From contig NZ_JACHOU010000011.1 of the NCBI RefSeq assembly GCF_014206975.1, forward strand, positions 62,001 through 126,000: 64,000 bases of DNA. The letters are read 5' to 3'. Positions 28,797 to 37,261 of the stretch are shown piece after piece. The DNA comes from Aminobacter aganoensis. GTDB lineage: Bacteria > Pseudomonadota > Alphaproteobacteria > Rhizobiales > Rhizobiaceae. The number at the start of each line of letters is the position of its first letter. Position 1 is the stretch's first letter. The notes beneath the pieces were generated by a model. It saw only the letters and a program-made list of their open reading frames with translations. It did not search any database and was not told where the DNA came from. The position numbers were made by a program, and so were the translations under genes.

Positions 28797-29801
28797 CTAC
28801 TTGCTCATCACGCCGAGCCATTCGTCGACCCAGGCCTTGCGGTTGGCGGCGACTTCGTCGGCGCTGAAGAGCAGCGTCTTGGCCGGCTTCACGAGCTTGT
28901 CGAAGGCCGGGTTGAGCGGCTTGTCGGTCTTGCCGGCCGGCAGCATCCAGTTGGTTTCGGGGATGACATCCTGGAAGCCGGGGCCGGTCATGAAGGCCAT
29001 GAACTTCTCCGACAGCGGGTTCTTGGCACCCGTGGTGGTGATGCCGGCGACCTCGATCTGCAAATAGTGGCCTTCCTCGAAGGTCGCGGCCTGGTAGCGC
29101 TCGGTGCTCTCCGCCACCATGTGGTAGGCCGGCGAGGTGGTGTAGGACAGCACCATCGGCGCCTCGCCCTTGGTGAACAGGCCGTAGGCCTCACTCCATC
29201 CCGGCGTCACGGTCAGCACGCGACCCTTGAGCTTGGCCCAGGCTTCCGGCGCCTTGTCGCCATAGACCGACTTGACCCACAACAGCAGGCCGAGGCCGGG
29301 CGTCGAAGTGCGCGGATCCTGGATGGCGATCTTCTGCTCGGGGTCGCCCTCGACCAGTTCCTTCAGGCTTTTCGGCGGGGTCTTCAGCTTGTCGGTGTCA
29401 TAGACGACGGCGAAATAGCTGTAATCGTAAGGCACGAAAGTGTCGTCGGACCAATCGCCGGGAACCTTGACGTTCTCTCCCGCGGCGCCGTGCGGCGCAA
29501 ACAGGCCGGTCGCCTTGGCCTCGGCGGTCAAATTGGTGTCGAGGCCGAGCACGATGTCGGCCTTGGTAGATGCACCTTCGAGCTTGACGCGGTTGAGCAG
29601 GGCCACGCCGTCGGCGACCGAGACGAAATCGACGGTACAGGCGCATTCGGCCTCGAAGGCCTTCTTGACCTGGGGGCCGGGGCCCCACCCGGCGGTAAAG
29701 CTCTCATAGGTGTAGACGGTGAGCTTGCCCTCGGCGGTCGCCGGAAAGGCGATGGCGGCGAACGCCAGGGCGGAAGTCAGGGACAGAACGGGCGAGCGCA
29801 T
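28797..29801 (-). CDS. thiB: Thiamine ABC transporter, substrate-binding protein
   Basis: A 334-aa periplasmic protein that binds thiamine and its phosphates. The signal peptide ends PATAEG near residue 23. The mature protein begins [20 protein letters not shown], the ThiB hallmark, and later has [22 protein letters not shown] and SSP-type hinge strands. The start at 29801 is set by AAGGAGG 6 nt upstream; Met codons further 5' are not needed. First gene of the operon, directly after the riboswitch. Confidence 0.95.
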   Translation of the reverse strand: MRSPVLSLTSALAFAAIAFPATAEGKLTVYTYESFTAGWGPGPQVKKAFEAECACTVDFVSVADGVALLNRVKLEGASTKADIVLGLDTNLTAEAKATGLFAPHGAAGENVKVPGDWSDDTFVPYDYSYFAVVYDTDKLKTPPKSLKELVEGDPEQKIAIQDPRTSTPGLGLLLWVKSVYGDKAPEAWAKLKGRVLTVTPGWSEAYGLFTKGEAPMVLSYTTSPAYHMVAESTERYQAATFEEGHYLQIEVAGITTTGAKNPLSEKFMAFMTGPGFQDVIPETNWMLPAGKTDKPLNPAFDKLVKPAKTLLFSADEVAANRKAWVDEWLGVMSK

Positions 29802-29860
29802 CGGCGCCTCCTTCATTGGTGTTGAAAGGGAATTTGAAGCGCCGGGCGTCCGAAGCATCT

Positions 29861-29966
29861 AATCCCTCCGCCGGTACAAACCGGATCAGGTTCAGCGGGT
29901 TGGCCGGATCTCTCCATGCCTCTCAGCCGGCCCGCTTGCGCGCGACAGGCACCCCGTTAGAGCGGT
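29861..29966 (-). promoter_or_regulatory. TPP riboswitch (THI element) of thiBPQ
   Basis: Read on the minus strand from 29966: ACGGGGTGCC, then GGCTGAGAGG, AGATCC, ACCTGATCCGG and GGCGGAGGGATTAGA. These are the conserved blocks of the THI box that bind thiamine diphosphate, in the right order. The element ends about 60 nt before the thiB start. Which expression platform is used is not clear; no strong terminator stem is seen, so sequestration of the ribosome site is likely. Confidence 0.96.
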
Positions 29967-30070
29967 TCCACAAATAAGGCCGTGCGACAGGCCGTGCAAG
30001 CGGTAGTTTGCCGGCCACACGCGGTCTCGCGGCCTTCCGTTTCGGCTGCCGGGCTGGTAATGCGCTTGCC

Positions 30071-30715
30071 ATGACCCGGTTCACCCTCCTTCTCGGCGGC
30101 GAGCTTTTCCGCACGCCGCGCCTCGACCGTCAGGTCGCGGGCAGCCGCGTCATCGCGGCCGACTCCGGCATGCGTCATGCCGCAACGCTCGGCCTGCTGC
30201 CGGAACTCTGGCTTGGTGATTTCGACTCGGCACCTGCCGAGATCGAACCGACCTTCGCTTCCGTGCCGCGCGAGAAGTTTCCCGCCGACAAGGACAAGAC
30301 CGACGGTGAATTGGCGATCGCGTCCGCGCTCGCCAGCGGGGCGACCTCGATGGTGCTGGTCGGTGCCTTTGGCGGGGCGCGGGCCGATCACGCCTTTCTT
30401 CATCTTGCGCTGGCGCTGCGCCTTGCCGATGCCGGCACCGAAGTGCTGCTGACCAGCGGCCGCCAGGAGGCGCATCCGCTTTTGCCCGGTACGTCCAGCT
30501 TCGACTATGACGACGGCACGCTGTTTTCGGTGCTCGCCTTTTCCGAGCTTTCCGGACTCACCGAAGAGGGTGCCAAATGGCCGCTCGATAGCGTCGAGGT
30601 GCCCTTCGGCTCGTCGCTGACGCTTTCCAACGAGGTGCGCGGCAGTTTGCGTGTCTCGCTCGGCAGTGGCCGTGCGCTGCTCCTTGCCCATCCCTTTCCT
30701 GCCTCGGATTTCTGA
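30071..30715 (+). CDS. thiN: Thiamine pyrophosphokinase
   Basis: Converts thiamine to thiamine diphosphate using ATP, thus activating the vitamin imported by thiBPQ. It has 214 aa. Motifs are AADSGMRHA, LGDFDSA and DKDKTDGELA (acidic cluster for Mg-ATP) followed by GGARADHAF. The start at 30071 lies 105 bp from the riboswitch 5' end, so the two transcripts diverge from one short spacer. The riboswitch product is the effector that shuts off import: a simple feedback circuit. Confidence 0.94.
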   Translation: MTRFTLLLGGELFRTPRLDRQVAGSRVIAADSGMRHAATLGLLPELWLGDFDSAPAEIEPTFASVPREKFPADKDKTDGELAIASALASGATSMVLVGAFGGARADHAFLHLALALRLADAGTEVLLTSGRQEAHPLLPGTSSFDYDDGTLFSVLAFSELSGLTEEGAKWPLDSVEVPFGSSLTLSNEVRGSLRVSLGSGRALLLAHPFPASDF

Positions 30716-30717
30716 AC

Positions 30718-32532
30718 ATGGCCCCTCCGCTTCTCAATCTCGACGGCATCCGCCTGACCTTTGGCGGCGTGCCGCTGCTCGACGGCGCGGCACTGTCGGC
30801 CTCGACGGGCGACAAGATCGCACTTGTCGGCCGCAACGGCTCGGGCAAGTCGACGCTGCTGAAGATCGCCGCCGGCATGGTCGAACCGACTGATGGAGAG
30901 GTGTTCCGCCAACCCTCGGCGACGATCCGCTACCTGCCGCAGGCGCCCGACATGGACGGTTTCGCCAGCGTGCGCGCCTATGTCGAGGCCGGTCTCGGGC
31001 CTGCCGACGATGCGCACCGCGCCACCTACCTGCTCGACCATCTCGGCCTCAGCGGCGAGGAGCGTCCCGGCGACCTGTCCGGCGGCGAGGCGCGCCGTGC
31101 GGCACTCGCCCGCGTCATGGCGCCCGAGCCCGACATCATGCTGCTCGACGAGCCGACCAACCATCTCGACCTCTCCGTCATCGAGTGGCTGGAAGAAGAG
31201 CTCATCCGCACCTCCTCGGCGCTGATCCTGATCTCGCACGACCGCCGCTTCCTCGAACGGGTCAGCCGCAACACTGTCTGGCTCGACCGCGGCCAGACGC
31301 GGCGGCTCGACCGCGGTTTCGCCCATTTCGAGGAATGGCGCGACCAGATCCTCGAGGAAGAGGAGCGCGACCAGCACAAGCTAGGCCGCCAGATCGTGCG
31401 CGAGGAACATTGGCTGCGCTATGGTGTGACGGCGCGGCGCAAGCGCAACATGCGCCGTCTCGGCGAACTGCACACGATGCGCCAGAAGTTCCGCAGTCAC
31501 CGCGGCGCCGAGGGCGTGGCGACGATGGTGGCCAGCGATGCGGCCGAATCCGGCAAGCTCGTCATCGAGGCCAAGAACATCGACAAGAGCTTCGGCGACC
31601 TGACGGTGGTGAAGGGCTTTTCGACCCGCATCCAGCGTGGCGACCGGATTGGCCTCGTCGGTCCCAACGGCGCCGGCAAGACGACGCTGCTCAAGATGCT
31701 GACCGGTGAGATGGAGCCCGATGCCGGCAGCATCCGGCTCGGCGTCAACCTGGAGATCGCCACGCTCGACCAGAAGCGCGAGGCGGTCGACCCGAACGAA
31801 ACCCTGACCAGCTACCTCACCGACGGGCGCGGCGAAAACCTCGTCATCAATGGCGAGCAGCGCCACGTCGTGTCCTACATGAAGGATTTCCTGTTCAAGC
31901 CCGAGCAGGCGCGTACGCCGGTGCGTGAACTCTCTGGCGGCGAGCGTGCCCGGCTCATCCTGGCGCGTGTCCTGGCGCGCCCGGCCAACCTGCTGGTGCT
32001 CGACGAGCCGACCAACGACCTCGACATGGAGACGCTGGAGCTGCTGCAGGAACTGGTCGCCGGTTTCGCCGGCACCGTCATCCTGGTCAGCCACGACCGC
32101 GACTTCCTCGACCGCACGGTGACCAGCATCATCGCGCCGGACGGCGACGGCAAATGGGTCGAGTATGCCGGTGGTTATTCCGACATGCTCGCCCAGCGCG
32201 GCGGCACCAGGCTCGACGACCGCAAGTCGCGCAAGGTGAATGCCGAAGCATCGAGTTCATCGCGCAACGAGGCCGAGGCCCTGAAAGGGCCGGCCAAGAA
32301 GTTGTCGTTCAAGCAGAAGTTTGCCCTCGACAACCTGCCCAAGAAGATGGAGGCGGTGACCGCATCGATCTCGCGGCTGGAAAACCAGATCGCCGATCCG
32401 GCCTTCTACGAACGCGACCCCCACGGCTTCCAGAAGACCATCGCCGCCCTCGACAAGGAACGCGTCACGCTCGCCGCCCTGGAAGAGGAATGGCTGGAGC
32501 TGGAAATGCTGCGCGAGGAGCTTGAAGGCTAG
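30718..32532 (+). CDS. uup: ABC-F family ATPase (Uup-like)
   Basis: A soluble protein of 604 aa with two nucleotide-binding domains and no membrane part. Walker A motifs are GRNGSGKST and GPNGAGKTT, signatures are LSGGEARR and LSGGERAR, and Walker B motifs are LLDEPTNHLDL and VLDEPTNDLDM. The linker between domains is a charged helical hairpin, and the last 90 residues are a coiled coil, as in Uup, which acts on branched DNA or ribosomes. It starts 2 bp after the thiN stop, so the two are probably one transcript. Confidence 0.92.
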   Translation: MAPPLLNLDGIRLTFGGVPLLDGAALSASTGDKIALVGRNGSGKSTLLKIAAGMVEPTDGEVFRQPSATIRYLPQAPDMDGFASVRAYVEAGLGPADDAHRATYLLDHLGLSGEERPGDLSGGEARRAALARVMAPEPDIMLLDEPTNHLDLSVIEWLEEELIRTSSALILISHDRRFLERVSRNTVWLDRGQTRRLDRGFAHFEEWRDQILEEEERDQHKLGRQIVREEHWLRYGVTARRKRNMRRLGELHTMRQKFRSHRGAEGVATMVASDAAESGKLVIEAKNIDKSFGDLTVVKGFSTRIQRGDRIGLVGPNGAGKTTLLKMLTGEMEPDAGSIRLGVNLEIATLDQKREAVDPNETLTSYLTDGRGENLVINGEQRHVVSYMKDFLFKPEQARTPVRELSGGERARLILARVLARPANLLVLDEPTNDLDMETLELLQELVAGFAGTVILVSHDRDFLDRTVTSIIAPDGDGKWVEYAGGYSDMLAQRGGTRLDDRKSRKVNAEASSSSRNEAEALKGPAKKLSFKQKFALDNLPKKMEAVTASISRLENQIADPAFYERDPHGFQKTIAALDKERVTLAALEEEWLELEMLREELEG

Positions 32533-32590
32533 GCTGCTTGCCGCAGCCGGCTGATGCGCATATGTTATGCGCATGGATCGAGGTGCCGAT

Positions 32591-32833
32591 ATGCTTCAGA
32601 AAGCTCCCAAACCCGTTCGCAAGCCGACCAACGTGACCATTGATGCCGCCCTGGTCGAAGAGGCCAAGGCACTCGGGCTGAACATGTCCCAGCTTGCCGA
32701 AGACGCGCTCCGGAAAGCGGTTTCGGAGGAAAAGTCGCGGCTCTGGAAGATCGAGAACCGCGAGGCCATCGAGGGCCTGAATAGATATGTCGAGGAGAAT
32801 GGACTGCCGCTGGAAGAATTCCGGCAGTTCTGA
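32591..32833 (+). CDS. ccdA: CcdA-family antitoxin
   Basis: An 80-aa antitoxin. The start at 32591 is preferred because GAGGTG lies about 6 nt upstream; ATG codons at 32567 and 32573 are in frame. The N-terminal part (KPTNVTIDAALVEEAKALGL) is a ribbon-helix-helix DNA-binding domain; the C-terminal part (WKIENREAIEGLNRYVEENG) is the toxin-binding tail typical of CcdA. Its stop overlaps the toxin start by 1 bp. It sits about 60 bp after uup on the same strand, probably as a small insertion. Confidence 0.88.
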   Translation: MLQKAPKPVRKPTNVTIDAALVEEAKALGLNMSQLAEDALRKAVSEEKSRLWKIENREAIEGLNRYVEENGLPLEEFRQF

Positions 32834-33132
32834 TGGCAAGATACGATGTCTTTCTCAATCCAGTTGGCGTCGGTTATCTGCTGGATGTTCAGACGGACTT
32901 GCTCGAAGAGCTGAGCACGCGCGTTGTCGTGCCTCTCGTGCCCATCTCGGAAAGGTTGGCACTGGTGCGACGGCTCAATCCGATATTCGTGATTGACGGC
33001 AAACAATACGCGATGTTCACGCACTTGATTGCAACCGTGCCTAGGGCACGCCTGGGCGGGTCGCAAGCGAACCTGATTGCAAGTCACGACAAAATCACAG
33101 AAGCCCTGGACATGGTGTTCCAGGGCTTCTGA
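32833..33132 (+). CDS. ccdB: CcdB-family toxin
   Basis: A 99-aa toxin of the CcdB gyrase-poison family: ARYDVFLNP start, DVQTDLLEELSTRVVVPLVP strand pair, and a C-terminal helix. In the plasmid F protein the toxic tip is the C-terminal Trp-Gly-Ile. Here the end is FQGF, so the Gly is kept but the Trp and Ile are not; chromosomal homologues vary here, so activity cannot be assumed. It is translationally coupled to ccdA. Confidence 0.87.
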   Translation: MARYDVFLNPVGVGYLLDVQTDLLEELSTRVVVPLVPISERLALVRRLNPIFVIDGKQYAMFTHLIATVPRARLGGSQANLIASHDKITEALDMVFQGF

Positions 33133-33165
33133 CGTTCGCTTCAGACTGCGAACCCGCGCCGAGCG

Positions 33166-34677
33166 TCAGCCCGCTGCCTTGGCTTGCCAGGCTTTCATCG
33201 CGTCTTCGAACACCTTGTCGCCCGGGATACCCTTTTCCAGGGTGAACAGGGCGCGACGGCCGGACTTGTAGACCACCGGAACGTCGATCCAGCTCTGGCG
33301 CCGCAGCAGGTTCAGGTTGGCGTCGACTTCAGCCTTGGTGTCGTTGAGGGCGACGAGGAAGAAGCCGTCGGCGATCTTGGCCGGAATGCCGAGCAGCGAG
33401 TTGCCGGCGTCCTGTTCGGAGCTCTTCATCGCCACGCGCAGGATGTTTTCGATGCCGCCGCCTTCGAAACCGTCAGGCGTCAGGAAGATCATCTCGAGGA
33501 TATGGCTCGCCGGCAGCGTCTTGTCGGCGTTGCGGCGGATGGTCATGCGCAGCTGGATATCCTTGCCGGGGATCGTCGCCTCGGCACGAATTGCCGGCTC
33601 GGGCGGCAGGTCGCCGCCGGGAGATTCCTGCACCACCGTCCAGACGACCGCGCCGGGTTCGGCCGAGCCCTGCGCCACATTGGTGCGTTCTTCATAGAAG
33701 ATCGCCTTCTGGCCGACGGCCACCGGCGCGTTCTCGCTGGCAGCGGGCGGCGTCGGGGCCGTGCCCTGGGCAGGGGTCGTTGCCGGCGTCTCTGGGGCGG
33801 ACTGGTCCGGCTCGGCGGCAGTCGGTGGTGTTGCCGGCGGCTGCTGCGTCAGGGCGGCGACAGAGGTGCCTTCGCCGACGCCATTGCTGCCGCTTGCCGG
33901 GCCTGGGTCGACTTCGTTGCCGTCCGCCGTCATGCGCTGGGTAAACTTGCCCGGCTCGCCATTGGCAGGCGTCTGGGCGTTCTGGCTGCCACTGGCGGGC
34001 GGAGGGGCGGCCGTTTCGTTCGCAGGCGCGGTCGTCGCCGGCTTGTCGTCGCCGGAACCGACGAACGCATCGCGATTCGACCACAAGGCATAGCCACCGC
34101 CGCCAATCACCACGACAGCCAGGGCAGCGGCAATCAGGCCGCCGCTGACGCGCTTGCGCGGCCGTTGCCGGGTGTTCTGGAAAGGATCGACATCGTCCGG
34201 CGCTTCGTTGCCGAAACGATCGTCGCCGTCCGCTTCGGGGCCCTCGTTGCCGAAATCGTGGCTGGGGGAGAATTCAGGCAGCGGCTCGCGCGCCTGCGGC
34301 TCATAGGTCGGCGCAGGGGCGGCGGCAGGCGGTGGCGCGACCGGTGTTACGGGGCGGGCGACCACCGGCTCGGGCGCGGGCCGGCTGTAGGCTGGCTGGT
34401 CCTTGTTGCGGGCGATCGAGGTGAAGACATTTTCGAGCTCGGCCAGCGGATCGTCTTCGACCGGCTTTGCCGTGAACGTCGCCTCGAGGGTGGCGATGGC
34501 ATCCTCGAGCGATTTCGTCTGCCGCTCGGCGACGGCGGCAGGCGGCTGCGGGTCTAAGGCGGCGAGCTTGGCTGCGATCGTGCTGCGGGCCTTGTCATAC
34601 ACCCGCGCGCGCATCGCCGGCGTGGTGTCGCCCATGCCATCCAGCGTCTTCTTCAGGACCGCTACGAAGTCTGCCAT
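33166..34677 (-). CDS. Large single-pass membrane protein, Pro/Ala-rich, unknown
   Basis: A 503-aa protein. Residues 1-95 are helical and charged. Residues 97-170 are Pro/Ala- and Asp/Glu-rich and probably disordered. One membrane helix lies at about 179-200 (preceded by RPRKR), so the N-terminus is cytoplasmic. After another low-complexity linker (200-305), residues about 315-500 form a folded domain on the periplasmic side with no motif I recognise. The architecture suggests an envelope protein anchored by its middle. Next gene on the strand is purA, 73 bp upstream, probably co-transcribed. Confidence 0.75.
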   Translation of the reverse strand: MADFVAVLKKTLDGMGDTTPAMRARVYDKARSTIAAKLAALDPQPPAAVAERQTKSLEDAIATLEATFTAKPVEDDPLAELENVFTSIARNKDQPAYSRPAPEPVVARPVTPVAPPPAAAPAPTYEPQAREPLPEFSPSHDFGNEGPEADGDDRFGNEAPDDVDPFQNTRQRPRKRVSGGLIAAALAVVVIGGGGYALWSNRDAFVGSGDDKPATTAPANETAAPPPASGSQNAQTPANGEPGKFTQRMTADGNEVDPGPASGSNGVGEGTSVAALTQQPPATPPTAAEPDQSAPETPATTPAQGTAPTPPAASENAPVAVGQKAIFYEERTNVAQGSAEPGAVVWTVVQESPGGDLPPEPAIRAEATIPGKDIQLRMTIRRNADKTLPASHILEMIFLTPDGFEGGGIENILRVAMKSSEQDAGNSLLGIPAKIADGFFLVALNDTKAEVDANLNLLRRQSWIDVPVVYKSGRRALFTLEKGIPGDKVFEDAMKAWQAKAAG

Positions 34678-34750
34678 TCTCTCGTCGACCTATCTCTTCT
34701 TCTGGGCCGCGCCGCGACCGGCGGCCGAAGCCGCCGGAAAGCTGCCAAAA

Positions 34751-36049
34751 CTAGTCTTCAAACGGGTCGGTCACAAGTATCGTGTCCTCCCGCTCCGGGC
34801 TGGTGGAAAGCATCGCCACGGGCGCGCCGATCAGCTCTTCGATGTAGCGAACATACTTCACTGCCTGGGCCGGCAGGGCGTTCCAGCTGCGGGCGCCGGC
34901 GGTGGTTCCCTTCCAGCCTTCGAGCGTCTCGTAGACCGGTTCGACCAGTGCCTGCGCGCCCTGGCTCGCCGGCAGGTAGTCGATCAGTTCGCCATCGAGC
35001 ATGTAGCCGGTGCAGACCTTGATCTCGTCGAGGCCGTCGAGCACGTCGAGTTTGGTCAGGGCGATGCCCTTGATGCCGTTGACAGCAACCGCCTGGCGCA
35101 CCAGCACGGCGTCGAACCAGCCGCAGCGGCGCTTGCGCCCGGTGACGACGCCAAACTCGTGGCCACGGGTGCCGAGGAATTCGCCGATGTCGTTCTGCTG
35201 CTCGGTCGGGAACGGGCCTTCGCCGACGCGCGTCGTATAGGCCTTGGTGATGCCGAGGACATAGTTGATCGCGCCCGGGCCGACGCCCGACCCGGCCGCT
35301 GCCTGGCCGGCCACCGTGTTCGACGAGGTGACGAATGGATAGGTGCCGTGGTCGATGTCGAGTAGCGTGCCCTGCGCGCCCTCGAACAGGATGCGCTCGC
35401 CGGCACGGCGCTTGTCGTCCAGCACCTTCCAGACGCGGTCCATGTAGGGCAGGATCTTGTCGGCGATCGAGGTCAGCTCGGTCATGATGGCGTCATGCGT
35501 CACTTCCGCATGGCCGAGGCCGCGGCGCAGCGCGTTGTGGTGGGTCAGCAACCGGTCGACCTTGTGGGGCAGTGTTTCCAAATCCGCCAAGTCCATCACC
35601 CGCACCGCACGGCGTCCCACCTTGTCCTCGTAGGCGGGGCCGATGCCGCGACGGGTCGTGCCAATCTTCGTGCCCGAATTGGAGGCGGCGTCCTCGCGGA
35701 AACCATCCAACTCGCGATGCAGGGACAGGATAAGCGCAGTGTTTTCGGCTATTTTCAGGCGGTCGGGGCCGATCTCGACGCCCTGGGCGCGGATCTTCTC
35801 CAATTCGACGACAAAGGCGTGCGGATCGAAGACCACGCCGTTGCCGATGATCGACAGCTTGCCCTCGCGCACGACACCGGAAGGCAGCAGCGACAGCTTG
35901 TAGACCACGCCGTCGACCACCAGCGTGTGACCGGCATTATGTCCGCCCTGGAAACGCACCACCACGTCGGCGCGCTCGGACAGCCAGTCCACGATCTTGC
36001 CCTTGCCTTCGTCGCCCCACTGGGAACCGACGACCACCACATTGGCCAT
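34751..36049 (-). CDS. purA: Adenylosuccinate synthetase
   Basis: GTP-dependent condensation of IMP and aspartate, the first committed step to AMP. It has 432 aa. The P-loop GDEGKGK is at 12-18 with catalytic Asp13; QGGHNAGHT carries His41; [14 protein letters not shown]-type text appears as [13 protein letters not shown]; the GTP-binding TKLD motif is present. The start at 36049 is the standard [12 protein letters not shown]; the longer frame is not family-like. Confidence 0.97.
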   Translation of the reverse strand: MANVVVVGSQWGDEGKGKIVDWLSERADVVVRFQGGHNAGHTLVVDGVVYKLSLLPSGVVREGKLSIIGNGVVFDPHAFVVELEKIRAQGVEIGPDRLKIAENTALILSLHRELDGFREDAASNSGTKIGTTRRGIGPAYEDKVGRRAVRVMDLADLETLPHKVDRLLTHHNALRRGLGHAEVTHDAIMTELTSIADKILPYMDRVWKVLDDKRRAGERILFEGAQGTLLDIDHGTYPFVTSSNTVAGQAAAGSGVGPGAINYVLGITKAYTTRVGEGPFPTEQQNDIGEFLGTRGHEFGVVTGRKRRCGWFDAVLVRQAVAVNGIKGIALTKLDVLDGLDEIKVCTGYMLDGELIDYLPASQGAQALVEPVYETLEGWKGTTAGARSWNALPAQAVKYVRYIEELIGAPVAMLSTSPEREDTILVTDPFED

Positions 36050-36214
36050 GATATTTTCCTTCCGACATCGCGGGCAGCGCCGCGAACAGTGCAAAATGAC
36101 AGGCCTCTATAACGCCAAGCAATTGCAAGCGCGACCTTTCTTTGCCGCCTCAGGCACAACAAATTCTGGCTTTGGAGGCATTTACTTGCCGGGATCGGCC
36201 ACTTAGGCCGGGGC

Positions 36215-37165
36215 ATGGCCCGCCGCCTGCGAAAGTTTGTCCGGATGTTCCGAAATGCCTACGTCCTGCTGTTGCTGACAACCCTGTTCTGGGGCGGCAA
36301 CTCGGTGGCGGGCAAGCTCGCGGTCGGCCACGTCTCGCCGATGCTGTTCACCACCATGCGCTGGGCCTTCGCGGCTGCCATGCTTGCCGCCATCGGCTGG
36401 CCGCGGCTGCGCGCCGACTGGCCGGTCGTCCGCAAGCACATCTGGCTTCTCGCCAGCCTGGGCGCGCTCGGCTTCACCGTGTTCAACGCGGCGCTCTACA
36501 CCGCGCTGAATTTCACCACGGCGATCAACACCAGCATCGAGCAGGCGGGCATGCCGATGCTGATCTTCGCCGCCAATTTTCTGCTGTTCCGGATGCGCGT
36601 CGCGCCCGGCCAGATCCTCGGCTTCCTGCTGTCGTTGCTCGGCGTCGCGCTGACCGCGAGCCATGGCGACCTCTCGAACCTGGTGGCGCTCGACCTGAAC
36701 TTCGGCGACGCGCTGATGCTGGTCGCGGTGCTGGTCTACAGCGGCTATACGGTCGCGCTGCGTTTCAAACCCGACATCCACTGGCAAAGCCTGATGATCG
36801 TGCTTACCGCGTCGGCCTTCGTCACGTCGATCCCGTTCACGGCGTGGGAGATCGCTACTGACCGGTTGATCGCGCCCGATCTCAATGGCTGGGCGCTCAC
36901 CGCCTACGTCGTGTTGTTTCCATCAATCATGGCGCAGATATTCTACATCAGAGGCGTCGAACTGATCGGCGCCAATCGTGCCGGGCTGTTCATCAACATG
37001 GTTCCCATCTTCGGGACGCTGCTGTCGGTCCTGATCCTCGGCGAGGATTTCCAGGGCTACCATGCGCTGGCCATCGCACTTGTGTTCGGCGGCATCTGGA
37101 TGGCCGAGCACAGCGGGCGCAAGATGGCTGCCCAGTATGGCCTTGGCGGCTCCGCGGCCGATTGA
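36215..37165 (+). CDS. DMT-superfamily transporter (EamA domains)
   Basis: A 316-aa inner-membrane protein with two tandem EamA repeats and about ten helices. The first repeat starts LLLTTLFWGGNSVAGKLAV, and the second starts near NFGDALMLVAVLVYSGYTV with the ending LGEDFQGYHALAIALVFGG. Members export amino acids or other metabolites; the substrate cannot be read from sequence. It lies between purA, divergent, and serA, convergent. Cytoplasmic basic N-terminus MARRLRKFVRM. Confidence 0.9.
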   Translation: MARRLRKFVRMFRNAYVLLLLTTLFWGGNSVAGKLAVGHVSPMLFTTMRWAFAAAMLAAIGWPRLRADWPVVRKHIWLLASLGALGFTVFNAALYTALNFTTAINTSIEQAGMPMLIFAANFLLFRMRVAPGQILGFLLSLLGVALTASHGDLSNLVALDLNFGDALMLVAVLVYSGYTVALRFKPDIHWQSLMIVLTASAFVTSIPFTAWEIATDRLIAPDLNGWALTAYVVLFPSIMAQIFYIRGVELIGANRAGLFINMVPIFGTLLSVLILGEDFQGYHALAIALVFGGIWMAEHSGRKMAAQYGLGGSAAD

Positions 37166-37202
37166 AGACGGCTACCGTGATCTCCACGCTTCGGGCGCAA
37201 GA

Positions 37203-37227
37203 AAAAGGCGCGGACCTGGCCGCGCCC
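37203..37227 (-). terminator. Intrinsic terminator after serA
   Basis: Read on the minus strand: stem GGCGCGG...CCGCGCC with a 6-nt loop followed by T5. It ends the serC-serA transcript about 35 bp after the stop. Confidence 0.85.
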
Positions 37228-37261
37228 TCTTCAGCCTTGGGAGGCAATGCTTGCCGGCCGC

